A DNA stretch of 64,000 nucleotides from Fomes fomentarius (lineage: Eukaryota > Basidiomycota > Agaricomycetes > Polyporales > Polyporaceae). The translations under genes were made by a program, and so were the position numbers. Where the stretch lies: positions 3,224,001 through 3,288,000 of the forward strand of contig JABYQN010000003.1 of NCBI GenBank assembly GCA_022606135.1, in the 5' to 3' direction. Positions 1 through 11,852 of the stretch are shown here, one piece after another; positions within the stretch are counted from its first letter, which is position 1, and each line of letters starts with the position of its first letter. The notes below the pieces were generated by a model that worked only from the letters and a program-made list of their open reading frames with translations, had not been told where the DNA came from and ran no database searches.

Positions 1-917
1 ACAGCAACGAGCGCGGTGTATGTATGCGACCACGACCACTTACCTCGTTCAGCGTCCACACCCTCGTCGCTGTTGATGGGCGAATCCCTCTCTCGAAAGT
101 AGAAAGGCGCCTTGCATGGATCGTACTTGATCTCCCATGGCACCGCTAGGTGGTTCCACGACCGACGTCCGAGCTTCCGCTTCTCTAACTCTTTCGGTGC
201 AATCTTGCTGCGTTTGCGGTCTTGTTCCGTGAACTTCGTCACCTCTCGTGCTAGTGGGATGTCTTTCCAGTAGATTCCCCCGTCATTCACCGTATCCGTC
301 TTCTCGTTATCACCATCAGCTGCCTTGTGAGAGGCGGTATCCAAATAGTGCAGGTCTTCACAGTCGGCCGCTTCCAACGCAGAGTCCACAGAGTCGGACT
401 GGAACATCCATCAGTCGGAGTGAGCGCAAAGTAGCGCAAGGATGAAGCTACTCACCACCCTCCAATAGAGACCGCTCTCTCGCTTGACCCGCTTGACAGA
501 GTGATATCGATATTTCTTGCGTACTTTGTCGGTGGATGTCTCCCCACCAACAACGACTTCCAGCATGTGCTGAATTGGGAGCTCGTGCAGACGTTGAATC
601 ATACCGCCAGATTGGTTGACAAGAGAGAGACCTCGATCTTTCCCTACTTTCGGATCAAGAGCGTGTTGGTTAGTGGTGGAAAGAGTCGTCCCTCTGATAG
701 GAGTGCAAGTCAACGCCTGTTGAGGTTGGTTGGATGCGGTGGCTGCAGACTCGGAAGTGTCGGCAGCAGGCCCAAGAGCAGGCTGTCGGGATGGCGGAGG
801 CTGAAGATCGCCGGTGTTGGCAGAGGCACTTTCTAGAGGCGCGGGAGGTGGTGCGACCTCTGACGGACGGATGCGAGACCCAGTGTTGGGGAACGAGTCG
901 AACGGATCGTCAGACAT
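1..917 (-). CDS. FunK1-type fungal protein kinase, copy 1 (5' part only)
   Basis: This is the N-terminal part of a second FunK1 kinase gene; the rest lies beyond the left edge. Readable exons are 917-456 (ATG at 917) and 398-44. The second ends in phase 1 at a GTAAGT donor, the same phase as the equivalent exon of the paralogue at 2901-6242. Both proteins open with MSDDPF, continue with a Pro/Ser/Thr-rich stretch, and share the block ending P-W/L-E-x-K-Y/F-DP with FYF close behind. No catalytic motif is inside the window, so the kinase call rests on similarity to the neighbour. FunK1 kinases (PF17667) are expanded in multicellular basidiomycetes; their substrates are mostly unknown. Intactness cannot be judged here. 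Confidence 0.75.
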
Positions 918-2900
918 GATGGACGGAATGAGGAGAGAGAAGCGCGGAGCGCTTACCGGTTCAAATTCCGATGGGTTTTATGGGCTATCGACTAACCAGA
1001 CGCTGTGCTCTTTGTTGGCCAAATCAGGCTAGTCACACGAGGCTGCATTGTGCATTAACCTACCGTAGCTGTCCAAAATGTGTGGCTCGTTGGACGGAGA
1101 TGTGGTTGTCTGGAGGACGGGCCGAGTCAGCCAGCCACACACAGTTTTCATCAGGGTACAATAGTCACCTGAGCAAGGGAACAAAGGGCGATGTGTGGAC
1201 GGGAGTCGTAGGCGGTGGTAACAATGGGCTGAGGCTACAACAGTGGCTTGGTTGGAGTTGAAGGTGCAACGTGTCGCTCACACATCCAAATCGGGGTAGC
1301 CGAGTATGAGTCAGCAGCCTAGCGCGCACGCCGCTCTCGCTTGTGTGGCCCACCTCCCTACTATCATGTACATAGCACGACAAGTCTGAGCGACATTCTA
1401 CTTGGTTTAGTATGTTATGAGTATAGCTAAAAACATGCTTGACCCAGCGCAGCTCACCCTGAGATGCCCTCGATTTTGTCGATCAATCCGTACTAGTACG
1501 TAACCAGTCTCTAACCACCAATTCTCAGGCTCACGTCACCGCGTCCGTGAGTCATGTTCCATTGTCGCATAGACATCCCCTATCAATTGCTTGATTCTCT
1601 GATGCACGTGTAACGTGCCCCGCCTCCGTTATCGGGTTAATGGTAATACATCGGACTCGCTCAGGCTGAAGCCTCCGCAACATACTACGTCCTAGTTCGC
1701 GGAAGATCGGTCGCGGGAAATTCATACATTCGAGCACAACTATAATCACACAAGACTCAGTGACCTGCAGGGTAGTCCTGGCTCACGTACGCTGAACTCT
1801 GGTATTATCGCACCAGACTCGCCGCGGCGATCCGTGATGCGACAACCGACTCTCCCGGATCTAATCTCAGGTCTCATTGCAACGATGTCTTCAGCAATCA
1901 AATAACTACAGTGTGGCGAGATACTATCTTCTACTTACAGTCAACTCCACCCAGCCACCGAGTCCTGATGACTCGGACAGCGGATGTTGCTCCCAGTATG
2001 ATGTCTGATCAAAGTTCAACTTGAAAACTACTATTGTCACGGCAATGATGAGATGTAATATTGCCGCCGACCAACTGACATCTATCTAGGTGGAGTGATG
2101 CGCAGGTAAGACCGGCCTATATTGAGATAATCTTCCGACATGATGACAACTGAGCCTCACATTCTGAAGTTGTGATCGTTTTCGGGAGATGTTTGTTTCA
2201 TGATAGTCCGCCCGCCTACATCTGCTACCCTCGCTAGGAGTAGCTACACGACCGTCGTACATGGTCCAGATCGTGACCTGCCACCTGATAGCCTTACACC
2301 CTCATGCTCTATTCCGGGTAGAATGGCGCCGAATACATCCACAGTAGCCTGACGTATCCGCGAGAGATACGCTTTCAATCCAGAGACAACGAGATAGCTG
2401 GACTGCACAGCACATCAAGCGCGGGTAGGCGGCTGAAGTTCACTTTTCCATCTACTACAGAAGGATATGTAAAAAATTGCTGCTTACTCACTCCATGACT
2501 GGAGCTCTGAGCCTCCTTATCATGATCAACCTACTATCAACAGCCGCGGTAGTTTTGCGGATCCTTACAGCACGGCACAGAGCAGAGAGAGTGAATCCAA
2601 TTCACTGCCTAATCGCTTGAATGATGATTACGGTACAAAGAGTAGCAAAAGGCGACAGTGAACGCTGATATCTTACTAGTGCAATCTCACTGGTGTATTA
2701 CTGGAGTTTCCTACTAGAGGGCGCGGGTCCTTGACGTGAATCGGAAGAGAACAGGGAAATTATGAGCGATAAGGTGGAATATGGGTTGGCGAATGGTGAA
2801 TGGGCTGCGTGAGTGGATTGGAACAGGAAATCGAGAGCAAAGAGCGGAGAAGTGAGCCAGTTGCGGAGCAGGACCGCGCGGCATTGGCCATGACCGGGAT
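918..2900. other. intergenic, with a copy of the FunK1 upstream block at about 1055-1310
   Basis: No convincing gene is seen. The part nearest the copy 1 start carries patches that recur upstream of copy 2 (about 6365-6590): a GGGCCGAGTCAGC element at about 1120 followed by a CACCTGAGCAAGGGAAC-like run, in the same order and at similar spacing. The remainder (1400-2700) is AT-richer with no readable exons. A CTAGGTGGAGTGATG word near 2086 recurs near 6697. Confidence 0.5.
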
Positions 2901-5900
2901 TTACGCTCGGCGCTTTGATGCGGGTTCATCCTCAGGTAGCTTGCCTGATGTGTCCGCAGAGACATCCTCAGACGCATCCTCGCGCGCACGTTTGCCCAAC
3001 TGAGAGTCCGCAGACGATACCGAGGATCCCAGAAGAGGCGATCCACGGTGCATGGAGTTCCACTCCATGGTTCCCGACAGCGACTTGCTAGCTAGATCGC
3101 TAGTTTGGGAGCGAGGCGGATGCATGAAGAGGGGTGATGGCTGCGCCATACGGAAATAGTCGTCGCCTTTGTCCAGCAGAGTGGGGTAACCGATGTAGAG
3201 GCCGAAGACATTCCTCAAACCCCCGTGTGATGACAGGAATCCATGTATATCACAGGGATCGTCGGGTTCGGCTTGGACAGCGTCACGGTCGCGGTCAGTG
3301 GGCCGAAGGGACGAAGACGACCCGGCCTCCGACTGAGCTTCACTGGTCTCTCTAGAGAGCTGAGCTTCACCAGCCTCTAGCTGAGCTCCGCTGCCCTCGG
3401 ACTGAGCTCCAGTGAGATGGTTAAGGGCGACTGAAAGCCCCGCAGTCTCGAACATCCTCTGGTCGGATTCCTGGATCCAAATGGTGGCATGAACGTCCTC
3501 AGCCAGCTGGGGACGGGCCTCATCCTCGATACCGTACTTCTCCTGCATGCGATCAAGGTTGATCTGGTCATAGAAAGAAAAACAACCCTTCGCTAGGGCA
3601 TCAAGGACGGACTGAAGATGGGGGTTTTTGATGACTCGGAAGGGCGACTGTGCAGAGGCAAACTGGCCAAGTTTCGTTGAACCGCCGATCAAGACACCAT
3701 TGAACTTCATGACCTCCTCGTATGTCGTCTCGATGAAACTCCGTAACTTCGGCGTGACGTCTGTAAGGTGGTAGCGCAGCGTGAGGTGCCTGTAGGCATG
3801 AACGATAGACTCCAAGTCATCGGAGAGACGACACGGTTTTCGAGGATACTGCAGCATAAGCGCAGATCGGGTTGACCAAGTCCCCTATGTATGACCCCAA
3901 GGAGGATCAGTAATCACAGTGTGGGGCGATCTCGCATGCACATACCGATCGCTCCGGCTCTACAGGACCGCTCCCTAAGTGTTCCACCAGCCGGGAGAGA
4001 TCCCAGTCGATCAAAACCCCTCTACGGGTGACAGGATTGATCATGATATTTCCAACACTGATGTCGCGATGGAGAACTCCAGCTTCAGTATATGCATAGA
4101 AGTGAGCTGTCAAACTAGAATCAATGACAGAACGTAAACAATGTGTCGACGACTACACACCTCTGAGAATGTCTATGAAGATATAAGTGAGTTCTTTGAA
4201 ATTCCTGAACTCCTGAACCGGAACGCATATTTCCTTCGTGACAAGGCGATAATGAATGCGGGGGACAGGCTTCATGCCGTTGACAAGGAGAAAATCTTGG
4301 ACAACCGTCTTTGGCGAGCCAATCACATCTCCACCGCAAACGAGAGTGGGGACGTGCGGGACCTTATGCTTGGCCAGCAGCTGGTATACGACATGCTCCG
4401 GACGGGCGCGTTGAGGGACGTGTTGAGGGACGTAAGGACGCCAGCTGTCCTTCAGGAAGCAGAGCGAATCCGAATCGGCCTTGCCGTCCTGTAGCCTGAG
4501 CGCGATATAGCCCCTTGTGCATCGTCCAACGAGAGTATCGGCTGCAAAGTGATGACGACCGACGAGAAAGACCTGCTCCTTGGGATCGTCTTCAGCTGTA
4601 GAAATGTCGGTTCCAGGGTCGGAAGTGACCCGCACTTTGTAGATCGGCGCTGACTCGGACGTGGCGCGTTTGACATACTCCTGGACCTCTTTCGGAACGG
4701 AGTCGTCTTCTGCCATGGCCTTGAACATATCACATTCCGTGCCGGAGGCGAGACTAGCCGTGGTGTCGTAGCCCATGTCCGCCTTAGGCATACGCGCGAG
4801 CTTCCATAGGAAGGTGTGTAAGGAGGACGTAGTGACTGTCCAGTCAAACGGCGTGGTGACAAAGGCACCCGAGCGGTCGAAATACAGCAGGCGGCACATG
4901 TTCTTGACGATGTAGATGGCGTATGAGAAGGTGCGATGCTGGTGAGTGAACGTGTTGCACATGTATTCGCCAAGCTGAGCCAACGCCTTCAATCCCTGAG
5001 ACGTATTGCGGATGAAAGGTTCGACCTTCTGCGGGAAAGGGAGGGAAGATGGATCGCCGGTTTCAGCTGCCGTGCCTAGAAGGAGGAGTCAGAACGAGAC
5101 AACGGAAACTATGCGTGCAGGAGCTAACCTTCAGGTTGGTTTGACGTGTCGGTATTGTCCATCGTTTGCTCGTCGGCTGCTTCTTCAACGGTGTCACCTA
5201 GGACGGACGATGTCATCATCAGCACAAATCACTGATGCATGAGCTTTGTTATAACTCACTTTCGGACGGCGAGGTGGAAAGGCTACTGTCCTTCGTCGTC
5301 TTCTCGGTGTCCGCCCCATCCGAATCGCGCGTTTGTGTCTTGGAGCCCTCCGACTTTGATTTGGACTTGCCCTTACCTTCGTGAAAGTAGAACGCGGCCC
5401 TCGAGGGATCGAACTTTGCTTCAAGTGGGACCGCGAGGTAATTCCACGAGCGACAGCCAAGCTCTGGAGCGTTCAATAACTTGGCCGGTAACTTGCTCCT
5501 CTTTCGGGCTTCTGGGCTAAGAGTTGTCGCTTCCCGGGCTTGCGGGTTATCTAGGTAGATACCACCGTCGTTGTATGTGTCACGGCTCTTGCTGTTACCG
5601 TCCGATCCTTTGTGATTGGGGGTAAGGACAAACCGCAGTGCGGTACACTTCGCAGCAGTGAGCACGGACGTCGAGGTTTTGCCCTAGAGCATAGCATTGA
5701 TATACATTTGTTCGCACGTAGGTTGTACAGCAACGCACCAATTCGGGATACAGATCACTCTCGACCTTCGCATTCTCCAGGTTCGGAGCTACAAACTTCT
5801 CGCGCTCTTCGTCCGTAGGATCCGTTCCCGGCACCCATTTCATAAAGATATCCTCTTTGACTAGATGAAAGCGTGAAGCCATCCCGACTTCGTTGACTAT

Positions 5901-6242
5901 ACCTGGTCCGCGTTCGTTTCCCTCCTTCGGTTCAAACGCGAACTGGTTGAGATTCCAGAAGGCAGGTATGACTGGGGTGGAGTGGACGTCTTTTGTGGTG
6001 GGCTGTGTGGCCTTGCCGTCGGAGTCGGAAGACGGTGGAGGTGTGTTGGACGACGGAGGGAGAGCAGGACCGCGATTGGGAATAGTCGAAGGATCACTAG
6101 AACCAGTAGGTGCGGGAGGAGGGGAATTTGCTGCGATAATTTCTGGGGACTGCTGGCACTCTTGCGGCGTAGAGTGAGGTGAAGCAGGAGAAGTAGCAGC
6201 ATCGAGACGTGATCGAGGCGACAGGAAGGGATCGTCAGACAT
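2901..6242 (-). CDS. FunK1-type fungal protein kinase, copy 2
   Basis: The gene reads as six exons: 6242-5739, 5683-5260, 5197-5129, 5075-4161, 4106-3946 and 3884-2901. The phases join without a break to 1,018 residues. The catalytic core shows the FunK1 signature: VLHRDISVGN (HRD loop with the family's Ser before the Asn), then LIDWDLS in place of DFG, then GTW with SALML a few residues on, the activation-segment end. The first 250 or so residues are Pro/Ser-rich and charged. The C-terminus has Ser/Gln/Glu-rich repeats and ends KRRA. FunK1 kinases are Ser/Thr kinase relatives of uncertain substrate, probably intracellular. Copy 1 lies directly downstream in the same orientation, so this is a tandem duplication. 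The splice pattern is inferred; the last exon and the HRD exon are the most certain. Confidence 0.85.
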
Positions 6243-7157
6243 GGTCGGTGTTGAGGATGCAGGGGGGAAATAGACATACAGTTGGGATAGTTTAAGTGTG
6301 CCGACAATTGGAGCCTAAACTGGGGCGCCCAATTTGTCTCGCAACACGAGGGCAACGCTGTGGATGGACCTACCGTAGAACGTGGACGGAGGCGCGGTTG
6401 CCTGCAGCTGAGACCGGGCCGAGTCAGCGAACCACACATGTTTCATCGATCCGATAGTTACCTGAATAAGGGAACAGACGATTGTGTCTGAGGCTTGGAA
6501 GGTGGTGGGTGGGGCTTGTCGAACTTCAACTTGCAAGTTGCAACGTGGAGCTCACGATCCCAATCGGGTAGCCGAGAGCGCCTGCACCGCTTTCACCGTC
6601 CCCACCACCAAATACTAATTGTCCAAAAGACATCTCACCCGACGTGACAAGCCTGGATGTCATTCATAAGGAGAGAACAATCGATTCATATCTGGCTAGG
6701 TGGAGTGATGTGCATGCATCACGACCCCCCTACATCACGATACTTGCTTGGATCGCCCTGAACTACTTACTACCTTACATACAACTTCAAGTTGGAGAAT
6801 TCTATTAGAAGTATCATCTATCACTCATGCATTACATGAGTCGATGTCGGATTGTAGTATGAGTGAGATGCATCCGGGGTATCCCCTTCACAGATACGAT
6901 AAGTAGTGTGTGAAGAGCATGTCTTGAGCCCTCGCCTCGTTCTCGCATGTCTTGCATCTCGGGACGCGCAGCTACTTCGGGTTCCACAGAGGCCGGTAAT
7001 AGATGGGCGTTGTGGGAGAAACATGGGGCCGAAGATCAGTGAATTCTCTTAGAAAGATCGACTTTTCAAATCGGACCTATGTCGGAAGAGGGGAGACATT
7101 TTCGGTACATCGTGAGATAAGACCAGACATATCGCAAGAGTAATCGATCGATCTTAC
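6243..7157. other. intergenic / FunK1 copy 2 upstream region
   Basis: No gene is recognised. Positions 6365-6590 hold the block shared with the copy 1 upstream region (see 918-2900), probably promoter or 5' leader that was duplicated with the coding sequence. The rest shows no reading frame with convincing codon use. Confidence 0.4.
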
Positions 7158-7625
7158 CATGTGTGCTGTCCGCTGGAACAGAGGAATGAAGCCTCGAAGC
7201 TGCTGAGCACTGAAGGCGGGGTTCATAACTTTACGGTGAATCGCTCCTTCAAGCAGCAAGGGCCCTCCCTGTCAGTATCGGGACTCTGGTTAGATTGCCT
7301 ATGTGAGAACTCGCTCCACAGGATACCAGGCCCGGATGCGAGCAGGATCGCATGATTCATGAATTTCATGTCCGAGACCCGCTTGGCATAGTTGTACCCC
7401 AATTTGTGCAGGATGTGCTGCAGTGCATGCCGGCCATCGATGGTGAGGGGAATTTACGGGGGAATGACACCTTTTCGCAACACCACTGTGGGATCTGCGG
7501 TCATGACCTGTGATATAGTGCGAGTGTCAACTCGAGAACTACGAGACTATACAGTGGCACGTACTCCGAAGTAGCTGCGGGTGCACCAGGTCGAGCCGTA
7601 CTCCCGCATCCACTTGTAGAAACAA
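7158..7625 (-). pseudogene. truncated cytochrome P450 relic
   Basis: Three pieces read on the minus strand match, in order, the N-terminal third of the intact P450 at 13768-16241. They are WMREYGSTW with TRSYF (about 7610-7570), ALQHILHK with GYNYAKR and SGPGILW (about 7440-7320), and VMNPAFSAQQLRGF with PLFQR (about 7230-7165). The last piece ends at a GTAAGA donor at 7157, as if an exon boundary survives. Relative to the intact gene it has lost three codons in the HRRHRKVM region. Nothing after this exon (I-helix, ExxR, heme loop) is found at lower coordinates. It is therefore a dead fragment of a close paralogue, left by duplication and deletion. Confidence 0.75.
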
Positions 7626-8730
7626 TAGCAATACCAACTTCTTGAGAAAAAGGAGCGGGCTATCCACACATCCAAAAATGACTCGGCGTGCACTACGGAC
7701 CTCTGTTCATACTCCCGGATTCATGTTGTCTTGTACTGGAGGCTGTGTCATGATAGAGCAACATGTCGATCTCATTGCGATTTTTAGATATACCAAGTCA
7801 CCTAAAAGAAGAGTGGGTCGGTAGCGTTCAAGTTACATGATTTGGCGCCCATGTGTTGGCGGTTAGATCAGAATTTTCTCACGCCGCCTTGTGCGATCAT
7901 CCCACTGCGGTGAGTCACATCTGAGCTGAACACTTTCAATGACAATGTTCACTCGTGCAGTTACACGGCCCTGCAAGTCTTCCACCAATTCTTACACATA
8001 GCTCACGGTGCACATGCGCATCGGTAAGAACACAAGCGAGCTCCCAACATCCTGCGTCACCTCTGGCAATGATTCTTTACCGTCAGACTGTGAACTTCGG
8101 AGCTATTGTCTTTCGGCTGACGACGCAATCGGGACTCAGACGCAGAACTGTGCACCCTGTTGCCATCGTATGCATCCCGGCCTGATGCATGCACTCCCGG
8201 TGGCAACATCTCGCCTTTGCTCGGTCCTGGAATGCTTCTGCACCGGTACACGGTGCTTCGCAACCTCTAGATGGTGCCGATGTTCCCTCCTCCGTCACTA
8301 GCATGCTTCGCACGGTGACTGTTGTGGGTCCGCGATGCCGATGTTTTTTCGTGAATATGGAATATGCACACCACCTACTATGGCATAGACACCACTACTC
8401 GCGGTAAGCACTCTCCTCCTTCCAGTCTTTGCCGCGTGAAGGCACCATCATATCTTCCTTCCCCCAGCCTGCTGTCTGCATAAACACATCCGTTTCATTC
8501 ATCGCGGGGTGTCGAACCACTATTTTATGCACATGCGTGCGCCCCGTCGAGATCTGCCGAGGTCTGTCGCTTCTTGCTATACCGCTCTCCTCGTGCATCC
8601 GCCCTGGGAAGCCTTGCTCTGGGTCTTCGCGCATCGCAGGTGCACGATGTCATGCTGAAACCCGAACATGCACTCCCTTCTGACCGCACACCCCGTTGGA
8701 CGCGATACCAACTCTCCCCCTCCGCGAGAT
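7626..8730. other. intergenic, no gene seen
   Basis: Short frames on both strands lack family similarity and intron logic. The right end grades into the hydrophobin promoter. Confidence 0.4.
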
Positions 8731-8731
8731 G

Positions 8732-8739
8732 TATAAAAG
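8732..8739 (+). promoter_or_regulatory. TATA box of the hydrophobin gene
   Basis: A TATAAAAG word sits 132 nt upstream of the hydrophobin ATG, followed by a pyrimidine-rich stretch (about 8800-8870) typical of highly expressed fungal genes. Confidence 0.65.
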
Positions 8740-8870
8740 CGACCCCCGCCTGGACAACATCCTTGAGCATTAACGAGCCCTTCCGCAGTTTGCAGCTACT
8801 TCACTCTCCTAATCTCATCCGCTCACTCGCTCCAAGCAACCTTCCTCTCTTTACCAGCCAACATCCAACC

Positions 8871-9393
8871 ATGTTCAGCCATACCATCACCTCCGTCTGC
8901 TGCGCACTCTCCCTGAGCATCCTTGCGACCGCCATGCCCAGCGCGAACGGCCACCCAACGAAAACGGTCACCGTTACCGCGCCCGCTACCACGCCCACGT
9001 CTGCCAGCAGCTGCAGCACTGGCCCCGTCCAGTGCTGCAACTCGGTCGAGAGCGTCAGTGTTACCTTCTTTCCATGCACACCAACCGACTAATCACACTC
9101 TCCAATTTCACCGTGCCGCTGTCCACAGGCCGACAAACCGAGTGCCTCTTCCCTTCTCGGGCTGCTCGGCATCGCCGTTAAGGGGGCAGACGTCATCGTC
9201 GGGATCGCATGCTCCCCCATCACCGCCATCGGCGTCGCCTCGGGCGAGTCGTGCTCGTCCAACGTAGTTTGCTGTCAGGACAACAGCTATGTGCGTCGTC
9301 TCTCCCATTATTTGCTCTCACCTCTTGTCGTATCTCATCGGTATCCTTCAGGGCGGCCTGGTCTCCATCGGCTGCGTCCCGGTCAAGCTTTGA
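8871..9393 (+). CDS. class I hydrophobin
   Basis: Three exons (8871-9053, 9129-9290, 9352-9393) encode 128 residues. The first 20 or so form a signal peptide (FSHTITSVCCALSLSILATA). The mature part has the eight-cysteine hydrophobin pattern: C48, CC at 55-56, C about 89, C about 102, CC about 108-109, C about 123. Hydrophobic loops include GLLGIAVKGADVIVGIA between the first CC and the fourth Cys. Hydrophobins are secreted and self-assemble at air-water interfaces to coat aerial hyphae, spores and fruit bodies. The long Cys3-Cys4 spacing and the setting point to class I. Introns fall where basidiomycete hydrophobin genes often have them. A TATA box lies upstream. Confidence 0.93.
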
Positions 9394-9987
9394 TCCTCAG
9401 CTCTGAGGATCAGCCGGGGATGTACACCGGTTAGCTCATCGAGTGGACACGTATAACGTCGACTCTTTCGGGCGCAACCGTTGCTCTATACGGATAAAGT
9501 TGTCTCTTCTTAGCGCTTTGGAGGTGTTGGACAGTCGGGCATTTTGTGCTTTGACGTTATACGAGTCGTTTGCTTCTAGCTTGAGATGCATCGCCCGCGG
9601 TGGTGAGCGCTCCGAGTGCGTCGCGCCATGGCCTCATGAGGTACAGTGAAAGATGACTGCAGGTGGCTCAAGGGCTTGAGTGGTGGATATACTCAACATA
9701 TCACTCAAGAGAGTATAAAGCCCGAGCAACCTGAGGATGATCCTGACTTGGCAAGTACGCATACCCACACAGCTTCCATCATGCGAGGATCCCTCATACT
9801 TACATGCCGCAGTCGGGACGCCCGAGAAGGTTTACTGCGTAGTTTGAGCGGTGGAGCATACAAGCTCCCTTCCGTAAATCGAGGGAAGCCGATAACTGAC
9901 GTCCACCCCTCGGCATCTTGCATTGGCGCACTGTATCGAAAGGACAAGACTCACAAGTGAGTACTCACCCCCGCTTTACTCCAAAAC
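9394..9987. other. intergenic / monooxygenase 1 promoter
   Basis: No gene is seen. A GAGTATAAAG word at 9711-9720 is a possible TATA element for the monooxygenase at 9988, implying a 5' leader of more than 200 nt if used. Confidence 0.4.
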
Positions 9988-11199
9988 ATGACCTCTACCT
10001 CTACAGCTCAACCCCGCATCGTTATCATCGGTGGTGGGCCGTCTGGCCTTGTCCTGCTACTCACCCTCTTCAGTCGCGGGATCAACGCCACCCTCTACGA
10101 ACGCGACGTCGGGTTCAACGCACGGGCTCACCTTGGCGGGACCTTCGATCTCGGATACCAGAGCGGGCAGCGTGCCTTGCGCGAAAACGGTCTCGAGGAC
10201 CTTTTCAAGCAGTACTCTCGTCCAGAGGGCGAAGAGTTCAGGCTATGCGACGCCGCCGGAAACGTCCTCATCTACCAGCCCGCAAACGAAAACCTGGACC
10301 CCGTCGACACCCGCCCCGAAATCGACCGTAGCACGCTGCGCAATATCCTCCTCGACGCCGTCCCGTCGGACTCCATCAAGTGGGGTCATACGCTCGCCTC
10401 CGTCCGCCCCCTCGCGGCAAATGGGCAGCACGAACTGACATTCACCAACGGCACCTCCGTTATCAGCGATATCCTCGTCGGGGCGGACGGCGCGAACTCG
10501 CGCGTCCGGCCTCTGGTCTCATCCGCCCCGCTCCTGTACTACAACGTCAACGGCGCAGAGATCTCACTTGCGCCCGAGGTCGCCGCTCGCCCCGACATGA
10601 AAGACGTCTCCGACGCCGTCGGGCAGGGCAGCGTGTTCGTCTTGGCGAACAACAAGGTCCTCGCGCTCCAGCGCAACGGCGACGGGCGCATCCGTGCGTA
10701 CGCGTGGCACAGCGGCCCCGTCGAGTGGACGCCGCCGCGAGATCCAAGCGAGGCGCGCAGGGTGCTGCTCGAGATCTACAAGGACTGGGCGCCGTGGATG
10801 CGCAGGTTCATCGAGCACTGCGATGACGAGGCGATCTACCATCGTCCGTTGTTCTACCTCCCCGTCGGACATCGGTGGGACCATGTTCCCGGGGTGACCG
10901 TTCTCGGCGACGCTGCTCATCTCATGGGCCCCTTCGCGGGGGCTGGTGCAAACCTCGCGATGGTTGATGGATTGGAGCTCGGTATTGTGATCGCTGAAGC
11001 GATCACCGAGGGGAAGACCATTATAGAGAGGGAGGCGGCAGTGGCGGCATGGGAGGAGAAGATGTTTGTTGATGCTGAGAAGATGGCTGCTATCACTTAT
11101 AAGAACTACGAGGCGTTCGTGAATCCGGACGCGCCTGCATCGGCCGTTGAGACCATTAAGTCTTTCATATTGCAGCCTGTCGTCAGGCGCAACGCTTGA
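9988..11199 (+). CDS. FAD-dependent monooxygenase 1 (PF01494 type)
   Basis: An uninterrupted 403-residue frame in an otherwise intron-rich window. The N-terminus has the dinucleotide-binding fold (IVIIGGGPSGL, residues 10-20) ending in LYER. The middle has the ILVGADGANSRVR motif, and the second FAD-contact motif follows as VLGDAAHLMGPFAGAGAN (about 300-317). These three motifs define group A aromatic or TetX-like flavin monooxygenases, which hydroxylate a substrate with O2, NAD(P)H and FAD. There is no signal peptide or membrane segment, so it is probably cytosolic. Its closest visible relative is the convergent gene at 11853-13061. The substrate is unknown. The P450 nearby makes a small oxidative pathway possible, but no backbone synthase is present. 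Confidence 0.9.
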   Translation: MTSTSTAQPRIVIIGGGPSGLVLLLTLFSRGINATLYERDVGFNARAHLGGTFDLGYQSGQRALRENGLEDLFKQYSRPEGEEFRLCDAAGNVLIYQPANENLDPVDTRPEIDRSTLRNILLDAVPSDSIKWGHTLASVRPLAANGQHELTFTNGTSVISDILVGADGANSRVRPLVSSAPLLYYNVNGAEISLAPEVAARPDMKDVSDAVGQGSVFVLANNKVLALQRNGDGRIRAYAWHSGPVEWTPPRDPSEARRVLLEIYKDWAPWMRRFIEHCDDEAIYHRPLFYLPVGHRWDHVPGVTVLGDAAHLMGPFAGAGANLAMVDGLELGIVIAEAITEGKTIIEREAAVAAWEEKMFVDAEKMAAITYKNYEAFVNPDAPASAVETIKSFILQPVVRRNA

Positions 11200-11405
11200 G
11201 CAAGCACATGTATAGTATACGTTTACAATACGCAGCGAGCGCATATTAGTAAAGAATGTCCGAACGGATTAGTGCGGAACCCATGTTTATGGCATGCCCC
11301 TACTGGTAGCACAATATCTCACCGCACGAACAGCAGAGGAGAGCAAATGAATCCCAGCAACGCTTGGTGGCAGGGGAGGCAGGGAGCTGCGACGGTGCAA
11401 AATAT
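11200..11405. other. 3' flank of monooxygenase 1
   Basis: A short non-coding stretch between the monooxygenase stop and the tRNA-Thr. No terminator motif can be stated with confidence. Confidence 0.3.
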
Positions 11406-11498
11406 TTCCCACTAGCCGACTTGAACGACTGACCTCATCATTTCGCACACCCGAAAGGATCATACTAGTGATGCGCTCTACCACTGAGCTAAGCGGGA
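11406..11498 (-). tRNA. tRNA-Thr (anticodon AGT) with a 21-nt intron
   Basis: The reverse strand folds as a cloverleaf. The acceptor TCCCGCT pairs with AGTGGGA (one G-U) and the discriminator is A. The D arm is GCTC/GAGC with loop AGTGGTA, the anticodon stem CATCA/TGATG, the variable loop AGGTC, and the T arm AGTCG/CGGCT with loop TTCAAGT. The anticodon loop reads C-T-AGT-A, then 21 extra bases, then A. That is the canonical intron position one base 3' of the anticodon. Without the intron the tRNA is 72 nt. An A and B box are visible. It lies between two convergent monooxygenase genes. Confidence 0.9.
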
Positions 11499-11852
11499 TG
11501 TGGTAACGATGCAGTGTTAGGCTATATCAACTTTTTAAGTGATCCGAGTCCACAACCTGATGCACACCGACGCTGCTTTGCGGCAACATCCATAACAGAC
11601 TCTGAAGCAGTGCTCTACTGTGTTATATTGAGATTGAAGTTTCGACTTCAATACTCACACGTTGCCAACAACACATCAGTCGCATTTGTTGGTTCTCTGG
11701 CACGGCTCGACCTTCCTACTAGTTGGTTGGCCGAAAGTTGCTCGGACTCGAGTTTCGTATGCTTTTGAACTACGTGAAATGCCTTGGTTGAATCATGTGC
11801 AAGAACGTGAGTACTAGTACAGCAAGCGGGTATGCGTGTCGACTAATGCTAT
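11499..11852. other. spacer, no gene seen
   Basis: AT-rich spacer between the tRNA and the 3' end of monooxygenase 2; no convincing frame. Confidence 0.35.

Noticed and set aside
10564..11244. 226-codon minus-strand frame
   Set aside because: It is the antisense of the flavin monooxygenase gene; its content mirrors GC-rich codons and has no family motif.
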